Source: Isochrysis galbana
Taxonomy: Eukaryota > Haptophyta > Isochrysidales > Isochrysidaceae
DNA length: 64,000 nt
Direction of reading: 5' to 3'
Assembly: GCA_018136815.1 (NCBI GenBank)
Contig: CM030937.1
Coordinates: forward strand, 4,978,632-5,042,631
Shown: positions 9,530 through 19,400 of the stretch, one piece after another
Position numbering within the stretch: the stretch's first letter is position 1
Layout: each line of letters starts with the position of its first letter
Program-made: the position numbers and the translations under genes
The notes under the pieces: generated by a model
Database searches by the model: none
What the model was told of the DNA's origin: nothing
Seen by the model: only the letters and a program-made list of their open reading frames with translations

Positions 9530-11040
9530 TGACGAGCCAGGTGTCCGAGTCATACCGGGGGGAGGAGGCACTGCCCCCTACCCTCGATATTTATCCCCCC
9601 TCCAGTGCACGCACCGACCCTGCGCACCCCAGCACGCCCTCTCCTCCTCTTCGAGTCTACGCTGGGGAAAAACCCCTTTCGGGTAAAACAACCGAGGGCC
9701 GAGGGGGCAAGTCACACATCAACACCCCTTTTTTCGAGGATTCTCGCCCCCAGTGGATCACTGTGTATTTTCCCCCAGGCAGGTCCATTATTCATGTGGC
9801 GTGCCTGCGACCCACCTTACCTTCAGATCCCCAAGTGGCCTGCAGGGACCTTGGCCTGGGAGCTCAACCAGGGCCAGGGGGCAGGTGAGGTTGGGGTCGA
9901 CCGTCTGGCGTCTGGCCCTCTCCTGCCTCTCCCTCGCTGGCTCTCCGCGCCCCTGAAGGTCAACTAGAGCTGGCTGGGGGCTCCTGATCAGGGGGTCTAG
10001 GTGAGGTGGGGCTGGCCAGCGTGGGCCAGGGCGTGCGATCGAGCGATCCATTCTTGTGCACGGCATCGTCGCCCGCCAGCAACGGCCCTTCAGTTGGAAT
10101 GGTAGATCGTGATTCTTTACTCTTGTAGCTTGTAGTATCAGTAAAACTGATTGGGTCATGGGGGCCGCGCTCCCCCCGGGTGGTCTCGTGGTCTCCCCCG
10201 CCAACGCTTTATTGCGAGCCTACTACAGCGCAGAGGGGCAGGTGCCAGACGGAGCTACGGTCGAAGTCATCATCTCCGACGTGGATGGCGGAGAGGCGCC
10301 CGTGATCCGTTTCACCTTTCCGACCACGAGCCTCGTCCTACCGTCAAGCGAGATATTTCCATCGACGAGCTATACTGCAGCAGAAGGTATCCTACGACGT
10401 GACAGCCTCCAGCCTGGCATTCAAGTACGAGCTGCAGTAGGTGAGCCCCGCCGATAGATTCCCTTCCGTCTCCTCGTCCTCGCATATCGAGCCAGGAGTG
10501 GTCATGCTCGATCCGTCAGGACTGTATTTTTTTTATCTTTTGGAGGGAAGAAGTGCGCAGTGGAGGAAGAGCGCGCCCACTGGGAGTCGAACTCGAGCCC
10601 AGAGTGCAAAAGGATGGAAGAGATGGTGGGGTGAACCAGCCTACGCAACGCGAGAGTTTACGTGAGCTTTAGGGCCGTGAGGAGAGACTGAAAAGCACCC
10701 TAAATACTTTCACTTTTTTCTTCACTTCTTCACACTTTTTCCCGACTGAATTGCTGATTTTTCTGCATCCTTCTCCTCCTTTCTCCTCCTCCTTCTTTTT
10801 TTCTTTACTTTTCATGAGTCCTAGATAGAACTCGCGGATGCGACATCCATGCCCAGCTCTCTAGGAGAGTCTTGGCAGTCTAGGTCTACGGTCTGGGGAG
10901 TGTCCCCCTTGCATGCTTGCATGCCAAGAGGCAGCGCAGGGGGGTGGATAGTTCTCGCCTCCCATGAGGGGAGCCGAGAGAGTGGAGGGGGCGCGAGGCC
11001 CCCCTCCATGGTCCATGGCGACCAATCATAGCAATAAGAT
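9530..11040 (-). repeat. repeat D, reverse copy split by a 0.8-kb insertion
   Basis: 9530-10050 and 10848-11040 are the two parts of one reverse-strand D copy, as alignment with 31025-31860 shows. The D text GAGAGCTGGGCA and GATCGCACGCCC, adjacent at 31180-31205, is here separated by about 800 bp. The inserted segment carries the ATGGGGGCC ORF module described separately. Confidence 0.55.
10158..10457 (+). CDS. short ORF of the inserted segment, unknown
   Basis: A 99-residue frame starting ATGGGGGCCGCG. It is preceded by AGTATCAGTAAAACTGATTG, a layout like the ACTATTG...ATGGAGCG modules near 14446, 23277, 28110 and 49703. Its middle part (ATVEVIISDVDGGEAPVIRF) looks like beta-strand protein sequence. 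A second frame just downstream (VSYDVTASSLAFKYELQ, stop at 10438) may be a shifted continuation. The product is unknown. It could be the first ORF of a mobile element or a captured host fragment. Confidence 0.3.
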   Translation: MGAALPPGGLVVSPANALLRAYYSAEGQVPDGATVEVIISDVDGGEAPVIRFTFPTTSLVLPSSEIFPSTSYTAAEGILRRDSLQPGIQVRAAVGEPRR

Positions 11041-11438
11041 TAGGCGAAAGGTGATAATGAAACAAATGAGCAGTAGTTCCCTGTTTGCTGTTTGTGTTGG
11101 TTCTTGTGGAATTGGAATTGTGCTAGCGCTAGTGCAACACATCAGACTTAGGAGCTCAAGGTCGTGTGGGTGTGGGTAGTGCGTGCGCTTTTTTCAGGGA
11201 GTCTGTGGTGCGCTACGAGGGCGGCTAGGGCCTGGCATATTATGTACAACGTATAGCAATTTCCATTTCCCTTGATAGCAAATGAATATGTGAGCTAGAG
11301 GCTGCTAGAATGTTGATGATGAGGAGTTTCAGCGGATGTGTGAATTGCCGTGAACAATATGCAATCGCCGGTGACATGCATTTCACCCTCCGGAGGAGCA
11401 TTTCCACGGGAGCTCTCGACATCCCCAGATCTCAACCC
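11041..11438. other. 3' flank of glycosyltransferase gene
   Basis: No gene seen. This is a mixed-composition spacer downstream of the minus-strand glycosyltransferase, probably including its 3' untranslated region. Confidence 0.3.
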
Positions 11439-12353
11439 TCAAACATTCGAGCGCTCGCTATCGGCTAGCCCATGCAAAAAGGCCAGCGTGTCTCCCGAGA
11501 GCCCGACCCGCGAAACCACTGCATCATCGTCCACAACTGTCTCACGCGCACCCGCATTTGAGTAATCTACCACCATATTGGCGCTGTGTCTGACCCGAAC
11601 CCATGGCACTGAGGCAACATTGACCCGGGCACCGTGTGCAAGTAAGGAGTCGAAGAATATGAGATCCTCAAAGACGTCCCGTCCTGGCGGATAGCGCGAT
11701 GCTCCAGGGCCCCACAGCGAACGGCGGTACGCCATCGCGCAGGGCTGCGCCAATGACGATTTCGTCACCTGCGAGAACACGCCTGAACTTGCGTCGAAAT
11801 AATGGAGCAGAGGCTCACAGCCACTCTGATCCAACATGACAATGTCTCCAGCGCATTGAGCCATTACTGCACTTTGGCGACGAAGGCGTTGAGGCGCGTA
11901 GAAGTCGTCATCGTCCCAAATGGCGATCACTTCACCTCTAGCCGCCTCCACAGCCACATTGCGCTTGGTGCCCAGCCGCCCTCGCTCCGGATCTGGAGGT
12001 GCGTGCAAATACCGCAAGCGACCCGCCAGCCGATGCCCAGGAGCCGATGAGGTGAGCTGGCGCCACAAATCCTCGCCCCCGTCGCTCGAGTCATCCACGA
12101 TGATCACCTCGAAGCGTTCCGCCGGATAGTCCTGCGCCGCGATGGATTCAAGCGTGTGCGGCAAGAAGTGAGAGCGCCCATGCGTGATGAGCGTCACTGA
12201 GACCGATGGCCACGCAGCAGCGAAATCGGGCTCGCTGCCACAGGACCAGTCGTAGGGCGTGGCAGCCGAGAGGCCCGGGGACGAGCGGCTCAGCTCGACG
12301 AACTGCAGCGCTGCCAGCGCGGAGTGCGCGCACAGGACGGCCGCTACCATCAT
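11439..12353 (-). CDS. family 2 glycosyltransferase (GT-A fold)
   Basis: Predicted inverting nucleotide-sugar glycosyltransferase, about 304 residues. The start at 12353 gives MMVAAVLCAHSALAALQF, a good signal peptide or signal anchor, so the enzyme probably works in the secretory pathway. The same frame is open up to an ATG at 12494, but the extra 47 residues look like leader sequence. The GT2 signature is clear: SVSVTLITHGR, then RFEVIIVDDSSDGGEDL with the nucleotide-binding VDDSSD, then KRNVAVEAARGEVIAIWDDDDF containing the DXD metal and sugar-nucleotide motif. A later FEDLIFFDSLLAHGA matches the ED region that usually supplies the catalytic base. Donor and acceptor sugars cannot be told. 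No intron is needed. Confidence 0.8.
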   Translation of the reverse strand: MMVAAVLCAHSALAALQFVELSRSSPGLSAATPYDWSCGSEPDFAAAWPSVSVTLITHGRSHFLPHTLESIAAQDYPAERFEVIIVDDSSDGGEDLWRQLTSSAPGHRLAGRLRYLHAPPDPERGRLGTKRNVAVEAARGEVIAIWDDDDFYAPQRLRRQSAVMAQCAGDIVMLDQSGCEPLLHYFDASSGVFSQVTKSSLAQPCAMAYRRSLWGPGASRYPPGRDVFEDLIFFDSLLAHGARVNVASVPWVRVRHSANMVVDYSNAGARETVVDDDAVVSRVGLSGDTLAFLHGLADSERSNV

Positions 12354-12953
12354 GGGCCCTTCTGGCAGCACCCCGACGGCGACGGCGACAGAGCCGCCAC
12401 CAGCCGACGAGGTGGAAAGAGACGGAAAAGACTCCGTCCGGCAGGCAACAGAAGAGAACATGAGAAAGATACAACTTTTGTATTCAATATTCAATTAGGA
12501 GCACTCCTACTCTATTGATGTGTGCAGGGCGAGAGGGAGAGTGTGAAGACAATGTGATGAATAAAAATAAATACATTAATGCTACAAAATGTTACGTCGT
12601 TGCCAACCTCACCAGCAAAGTAGACACGATTTTCGAGCCCCAGATTCCGCGCCATACGATGAGCTGAGTGTTCGAATGACATCGGTGACGGAATACGGAA
12701 TGAGCAAGGACAAACAAAATAAAAAAGTAAATAATGTTGCATCCTACATCCTAGCCAACCTCACTAGCTAATTAGGGCGATGCGCAGCGCGTTGCGCCGC
12801 TCTCTCTCCGCCGCCGGGGCTCACGCTGCGGGCTCCCGGCGATAATTGGGCATCGCGCCAAGGTCAAAAACTGTAGTCCCCTGCGCCCCCAATAGTAGTT
12901 AAAATCCCCGTTTGGCCGCCCCATAAGAAGTGTTCGATTGCCTGTTGCCTTGC
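12354..12953. other. intergenic spacer with repeat-E-type terminus
   Basis: 12835-12918 is a diverged element end. Read in reverse it gives GGGGCGGCCAAAC, TTTTTGACC and TGGCGCGATGCCCAAT, matching 42572-42650 on the plus strand. 12725-12775 repeats a motif from 9400-9460. Otherwise no gene is seen. Confidence 0.4.
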
Positions 12954-12954
12954 A

Positions 12955-13038
12955 GATGCAACAAGACTACGATGCGTCCGGCGGCGACAGCTCCGTTGCC
13001 TTGCCACTACTAACCAAACAGAAGGTCAAGCACAAAGC
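12955..13038 (+). other. orphan exon-like block
   Basis: TTGCAG precedes and GTAAGT follows an open 84-bp block encoding MQQDYDASGGDSSVALPLLT then KQKVKHKA. It has perfect splice-site context and protein-like content. No partner exon fits on either side: repeat-type sequence lies to the left and the GSKIP gene on the opposite strand to the right. It may be a captured exon fragment. Confidence 0.3.
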
Positions 13039-13326
13039 GGTAAGTCAAATCTAGAGAGGAGTTGTAGAGGAGTTGTTGGTGTAGTGAGCAAGAGGGATGA
13101 ACGATAGACGATAGCCAATGAAAAGAGGGTAGAGGAAGAAAGGAATGAAATTGCGAAAGATGGAGGTATAGCTGTAGAAATACTCGTCGGTATCTGTCGT
13201 AACGAGATGCCGGGTCCGTGAAGAGAATGCTATACGATCGTCTTCAGTCTGCACGTTGAAGTCGTAATGCAGGATGACATATTACACCCCAAAGGGACTC
13301 GCTGCTGCCGGCGACTGAGCGCATAC

Positions 13327-13686
13327 TCAATCGCCATCCTCCACAGACTCGGAGCCCTGCTCGGCTGCCACCCTCCGTAGCTCCTGGGCGAGCGCCTTGT
13401 TGAACGCTGCGACGAACTTGGGGCTCTTATTCAAGAGGAGTGTGTGCACAGAATCGACCAGCATGCCTCCACCTTGCACCCCCTCAGGGCTCAGTCGCAT
13501 CTCCAGCGTCTCTCCCTCGAGCAGCTTGACGGTGGCGACAGCGGCGGCACCGTCATCCTGAGCGGCGGTGACGCTATCAACTCCATACTTGATCTCCTCG
13601 ATCTGCGCATCCAGCTCGTCCCTCGCCCAGCCCATGGGCGCCGAGGAGAGGCGCCTCCGGCCCGGATCCCGATCCCTTGTTCTCAT
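13327..13686 (-). CDS. GSKIP-domain protein
   Basis: A 119-residue single-exon protein resembling GSK3-beta interaction protein (GSKIP, formerly DUF727). The match runs from DELDAQIEEIKYGVDSV through VKLLEGETLEMRLSPEGVQ to the C-terminal helix VDSVHTLLLNKSPKFVAAFN, KALAQELRRVA. It follows the same order of helix, beta sheet and final amphipathic helix as the animal protein. In animals GSKIP binds and restrains GSK3 and anchors protein kinase A; the same fold also occurs at the N-terminus of CLU proteins. The length is normal for a stand-alone GSKIP. The ATG at 13635 (MGWARDEL) is an alternative start that trims a basic N-terminus. It lies downstream of the glycosyltransferase on the same strand, with no sign of co-transcription. 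Confidence 0.75.
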   Translation of the reverse strand: MRTRDRDPGRRRLSSAPMGWARDELDAQIEEIKYGVDSVTAAQDDGAAAVATVKLLEGETLEMRLSPEGVQGGGMLVDSVHTLLLNKSPKFVAAFNKALAQELRRVAAEQGSESVEDGD

Positions 13687-13729
13687 CTTCTCACCGTGTT
13701 GGAGACTCTCTGTCAGAGTTTTCTTGTTG

Positions 13730-13885
13730 TCCTAGTTTAATCCTAGTGCTGAGGGACCGTGCCTCATCGGCAACGGAGCCCCTCCCCCGCGATGGGGGTG
13801 TGCGCGGTTGCTGCATGGCTCGTCCGGTGTATGTGGCTAGGGATGCTAGTCAACAAGACCTCTTACACGACTACAATTTCTAACA
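13730..13885 (+). repeat. LTR-like end of Copia element
   Basis: This block, with GGCAACGGAGCCCCTCCCCC and GCATGGCTCGTCCGGTGTAT, ends in CTAACA at 13885. It is followed directly by TGGTACC, which resembles a tRNA-Met primer-binding site. A diverged copy is on the minus strand at about 47590-47740. The TG...CA style end, the primer-binding-site-like text and the adjacent gag frame support a short LTR. Confidence 0.5.
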
Positions 13886-15636
13886 TGGTACCCCCGCCGA
13901 GAGACCACCCCAACTTCTACAACCACAGCGCGCTCGACGCCGCCGCTCAAGGGTACAACACCACAACGAATAAACTCGACAAATTCGTTGAAAATCTTTT
14001 CTTCGACTCAGCGGCCGCCGATCGCTCCGACAGCCGTACTCGGCGAGGACTGGTCGTACCGCGCGTGATATTCACCATCCTTCCGCGGCGCTCGACCCCT
14101 TTCTCAATCCCGCCTATAACTCGATCAAATTTCTGTGAGCTACCAAACTTCGGCAGGCCACCGTTCGACACCACTTCGTCGTCATCTCATGATCTTTTGA
14201 GAGAATTTTCCCAAGAACGCGAAGACACAATTCATGATGCCTTCATGCTCTCTACACAGGATAAAGACTGGGATCGCAAGAAATACCCCCTTGCGCCCCC
14301 ATTTGATGGACAGCGCGGTCGCCCATTCGAGCATTTTGAACGAGCCTTCCAAGTCTCGCTCGCTGCCATCCAAAGCGACAACGACGAGAATAATCTATAT
14401 CAAACACTAATGCAAAAACTATTGTTATAGTTTGAACTATGGAGCGTGCCGCGACCGCTCCCGAGCCCCAGGCGACCCTCGCCACCGCGCCCCACCTGCC
14501 ACCTGGGACGCCCCACGCCGCCCGAGGCGGCTCGTCAGAAAGCCCTCTCAGAGCCCATCCAACCCATCCAAACCACACCCGCGCAAGCGCGCGGGGTGGC
14601 GAGCACTGGCACCGAACAGGTTGCCACCATTGCTCTGCGCATCATGCAGGGGGTCTTTGAGACCCCAGCTGCTCTACAAACTGAAGACGATATCTTCTAC
14701 GACGAAGATGGGGCCGCGTTCTGGGCCGATGGAACTTCCATTGAGAACATATCTCCGCCGGAGTTCGTACCAAATAACAACGATAACAAAGCTAACCTAG
14801 CTTCGGAGGAATGGCAACCTCTCAGCATTGACACTCCGGCGATTCATGACGCTTTCATGTGTGCACATAATCCGAAACATCACCTAGCCTCACACTGGAT
14901 TAACGACTCCGGAGCTACGCGCCACATGACTTCTGACGCCTCGCTTTGCTTCAAGGTTCGCCCCGCCCACGGAGAGAAAATCCGCGTTGCTAACAACAAA
15001 CTTATCCACGTCACCGGCGTCGGCTCAGCACAAGTTAACCTTGGCAACAATCGTTCCATGCTGCTGACCGACGTCCTAATCGCTCCGGAACTCTCAAACA
15101 ACTTTATTCAGCGCCCGCTACGGTGACGAACACGACAACATAAAGACGGTCCTCAACACACCTGACGGTAAAGACGAGTACCGAATTATACTTCCAAACG
15201 GCGACCACGTCCCACTAGATCGCAATAATCGACACAATGTCATACTAGCCTACACCACTCAACACGAGCCACTTGATGCTAGCTTCGACATCATCCATGC
15301 TCGCTTCGGTCATGCCCACGCATCCCGGATCGACGCCGCCTTCTCAAAGCACAATCTAGACAGATTCCGCCACGATCCCGCCTCTTGTGATGCGTGCCTC
15401 AAGAACCGCCGTCGTCTAAATCGCAACGAAATTAGCACCACTCACACCAAGTATTCTTACTTTGGCGAATGCGTATCCAGTGACACCATAGGGCCATTTC
15501 CTACAAGTCTCATCGGTCGCTACCAATACGCTGTTTGTTTCTTTGATCGAGCCACCCGCTATCCCTCCGTCTACTACCTCAAAAACAAGGACAGCGGATC
15601 CGTCCTAGCCGCGGCCATGCCCATCCATGCCTGGCG
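13885..15636 (+). mobile_element. Ty1/Copia retrotransposon remnant, gag to integrase N-terminus
   Basis: 13885-14417 is a gag-like frame starting MVPPPRDHPNFYNH. At 14418 it is broken by a foreign block of about 248 bp that also occurs, inverted, at 27895-28140. Copia sequence resumes at 14667 with TEDDIFYDEDG. The protease motif is ASHWINDSGATRHMTSDASL (14890-14945, DSGAT active site). After a frame break near 15110 comes a gag-pre-integrase zinc-binding region (HARFGHAHASRID, then CDACLKNRR). The start of the integrase core follows (GECVSSDTIGPF, then VCFFDRATRYPSVYYLKNKD). It stops at 15636, where repeat D sequence begins. Integrase end, reverse transcriptase and RNase H are absent, so the copy is dead. 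Confidence 0.8.
14418..14666 (+). repeat. repeat F insertion inside Copia
   Basis: It reads AAAACTATTGTTATAGTTTG, then ATGGAGCGTGCCGCGACCGC, and runs to GGGGGTCTTTGAGACCCC. The reverse complement of 27895-28140 matches it throughout. A frame across it reads QKALSEPIQPIQTTPAQARG then STGTEQVATIALRIMQGV. It looks like a fragment from the 5' end and first ORF of an unclassified element. Confidence 0.6.
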
Positions 15637-16433
15637 AGCCAGGTGTCCGAGTGATACCGGGGGGGGGAGGGCCAGCCCGGAGGCTTTCCCTATGGGAGGA
15701 GGATGGTCCCTGAGGCCCCATCGGTTTGTGTTGTGTTGTGTGTGGTGAATCGATTGCTTGGTATGTGGTGTTGATAGTAGAAATGTAGCGTGTAGCCCAG
15801 AGTCTTAGATTTTTTGGGGTGTGTGTGGTGTTGGTGGCATGCTAGTGTCGTGTCGTGCGTCGTGCGCTATTCTGGGCATGCCTCGCGGGTCGGCGCTCGC
15901 GGGCACCTGGACGGGCGCGGCCCCAGCTTGGGGCTACGCAGGCGTCGATGCGTCTGCCATGTCCTGATCGGCCGGGAGGGAAAAATGCATCCGCATACAG
16001 CTATTACTACTAAAATATTATCCGACGATGCAAACGCGGCTTTTGGTGTTGGTGTCGTGAAATATAATATTCGGTGTTTGGTGTTTGATGTTTGAAGTTG
16101 ACCTCCGACACAATAGTCGCACACTTACATTTTGGTATTTATTGCATCCAGATCCAGCACAATACAGAATACGGCACAAATCAATCATAAAAACCCAGCA
16201 AAATGCAAATACAATGCCAATGCTATTTCCCAAGCAACATCAATCTTCCATCGCCTCTGAATATCGTCCCGTCGGCCGAGGAGTGTCTATGTATGCGGCG
16301 CGCATATGGCTCTCGAGAGCAGCGTATATTCCTACCCTGCTTGCTAAGCGTTCGTTATTCAGGTCTTCTCAACAGCTCTTCCCTCTCTTCCACGTGCTTT
16401 CTCATCATTATGTAGGCAGCATTGCGCCCCCTC
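15637..16433. other. repeat D start fragment and spacer
   Basis: 15620-15700 carries GCGAGCCAGGTGTCCGAGTG and a G run, the reverse-orientation end of repeat D that truncates the Copia element. From 15720 to 16430 there is GT-rich and mixed sequence with no coding support. Part is probably the 3' untranslated region of the OTU-GTPase gene. Confidence 0.4.
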
Positions 16434-19400
16434 TTACCCGCTGCGCTTTCTCTTTCTCTGCCTATTGACCTTCTTCTTGTACCGGAAGTCGTGCCCATAT
16501 CTACTATGTTTCCAATACTTCACGCACCCCGCGCAATACAAGTTGCGTGTGTCGAGGTCTTCGCATGGGCATGCTTGAAACACTTGGCACGGTCGTTGCA
16601 GGGGCAATGGCTGGAAGGGAGCCTTCTTTGTGGCCCTTTCATCGCAGTATGGATTGTCGCATTCCGGGCAATCTTCGTTGCTTTCGGCGACATCATGATT
16701 TTCGTCATCAGTGTCACTGGAATCATTGCCACTACTACTGAGTGAGTGAAAATTCATTTCGCAACCTTCCTCACTATGAGGAAGGCGGCTCATGATCGCG
16801 TTCACCTGTTCAAGTTTTGGGTAGTTCTCAATCATTGGCCAAGTTTCACTGTTGTCCTTCAAGGCGAGAATGATGCCAGCAGCTTCACGTGCAGATGCTT
16901 GAGAGCTTAGAAAGGTGTGCGTTTGCTCGAGGCCTTGGGTATTGCCTGAGATAGCATCCTGCATGTGTGCGTACACTCGCGAGACGAGGTCGAGGTAATC
17001 CGCCCGCAGTTTTATCAAGGGAACCTGAAGCACCCTGTGATTGATGTGCTTAATGAGCAACTCAGCCACACCCGTGACGAGTTGTGGGGCGATCTGGTCA
17101 AGAAACTGTACTCGGAGCGAATTGGATCTGAATCGTATGGCCTTCTGGCCGGCATCTGCCAGGTGCTTGTTCAGGAATGTCTTGCTAACATTTGTCAGAT
17201 TCTGCAATTCGTCATCGAATATTCGATTGCATTTCTCGAGAGTGAACTTTTTGTACGCATGGATCAATTCCTGCGTTGTGACTTTCAGCGAGCGTATGGC
17301 TTCCTCGTTGGCGTTGTCTTCGCCGTCCACCGTGGCCGGGCTGGGAATAGCATCGTGTGTCACATTCAGAACGGTGGTCGTAATCGCTTCCACTTGCCTA
17401 TCGATGACAGCTTCCCTGATACTCGCAAGCCCTTCTTGCAGTTGACTCACGATCTGGCTCAGCTCCGGCGTGACGAGATCGTAAACAGGCGTTGACACAG
17501 GATTTGGTGACTTCAAATGAAGCCCAAGCAATCGGGAACCTTTCCTGTTGTAGAATTCGAAGCAAGACTGCTTAAATCTGTCCAAGACTTGATTTGTCTG
17601 CAAGGCTTGCAAGATGGCGCTTATCCCTTCTGCTGTGTCAACTATTGCATCCGAGCCACTCTTTGAGCTCGCCGGCATGGTGCCCCTAGTTCGAGAAAGA
17701 CGTGGTTGGTCTTTGAGAAGATTGTCGCAGCAATCGCTGACAACGCTCTTCAGCGTTTTGAGGCCTTTGAGTTTGAGGCCTTTCCTCACGTCGGGGTGGA
17801 GCGTCAAATCTCGCAAACGTAGAATGCTATCAAGGCAAGTAAAGTATGGAAGAAGACATTGGGCAACAAGGCGTTGTACGAAGACGAGTTGCGAGCGTGT
17901 GTGTGCCAAGTCGCAATGCTCCTTGAATTTCTTAATGAGTGCGGCGATTGATGTTCGTCCATTGAGGCCGGCTTCTCTCGATTCCTCTCCGAGCCCTAGG
18001 ACGTCAATTACCATCGGGATGCACAGCTCTTGCATGAATTCCCCACGGCGAGCCTGTTTTGATTCGTGAGGCTCTGCCATGCTTCGGTCCGCGTAAGCTT
18101 GGGAGCGCTTGCTGCGGAAAGTCCTCTCGATCCATTGGCGAATTGATCTGAGCAGATTCTCGGCGTGCGTCTGGATACCTCGTTGCGGCAATTTCGCAAA
18201 GCGTTGTTCAATGCTGGTGACTACGATCACCTTCTCGATTCGTCTGCTACCGCAATCCCGACTATAGAGCAAATCGGAAAGGATACCGGAGTCTGCCAAT
18301 TGCTTTGACATGTCGTTGCTGGTCTCTAGCCGACCATGCTTCAAACAAATGAGAAGAGTTGAACACTCCCATGAAAGTGCATCTCTAACAAGTTTCTGCC
18401 GGAATGGGTCGTGTGTTGAATCGCTCATTCCCGGCACGTCGACCAGCCTAAGATAGATCTGAGAAGGAATGAGAATCTCGACATCGCATAGGATTCCCCA
18501 GTGGCTCCATGTGCCGATGGTATGCTTGATGACGAGATCCCTCATCTGTTTGGTAAGGTCTTCGACGCTCGTCGCCGCCACCTCGATCGTTCGTTCACAT
18601 CCAAGCACCTCACGGCGATAATCTGGCAATGAAAGAGGACCCTTGATTTCACTGAGCGACGCCAAGGCATCGCCATTCTGAACGTCAACACCAAGGATGG
18701 CACAGGCCTCGGCCGCCAGCAAGTCCACGTCGACACGCCGCTTGTGCTTGTCTTCGACCTCTTCATCACCCTCCTTCCAAAGCCGCAACTTCTCTGCCAT
18801 TTTGAGAATCTCATCGATGTCGTCCGCATTTCTATACTTGAGCTTGATGGCAGCCAACTTTTGGCAGGGGTCCAATACGACATGTGTCACAATAGCCGTC
18901 AGGCCCTTGACAGAAGCGCCCGTCGGCAAAATATTAGCTGATTCTTCTGCCATCTGCAGATACATCATGCCGTCATAGTTTTCAAGGTTTTTGTATGCCT
19001 CAGCCTCTCCGTCCTTGATAAGCTCTTGGTTTATCTTGCGGTGAGAAGGGAATCTGTGCTTGATCTCTTCCTCAATCGAGGACTTGTCTGCCGGATGGAA
19101 CTCGAGCGCACGCCGCACAATGCTGCTGATCGTCGTCGATTTTCCCGCGCCTTCGAGCCCAACGACAAGCACAGCGTGCTTCCGTCGCTTGACGCTAGGG
19201 GGGTGGCACTCCACATCATCCAGGATTGTCGTCGCGTCCGCAAGCATTTGTTGCATTTCACAGCGCAGGCGTTCACGCGGCCCCTCAGCCTGGACGAGGA
19301 GGTCATTCCGCTGCAGGTAGTGTTTTATCATTTTCGGCATCGTGCACGCTAGGCGCATGACAGGACTTCCATCTGCATCGTCAGCGGTCCTGCCAATTCT

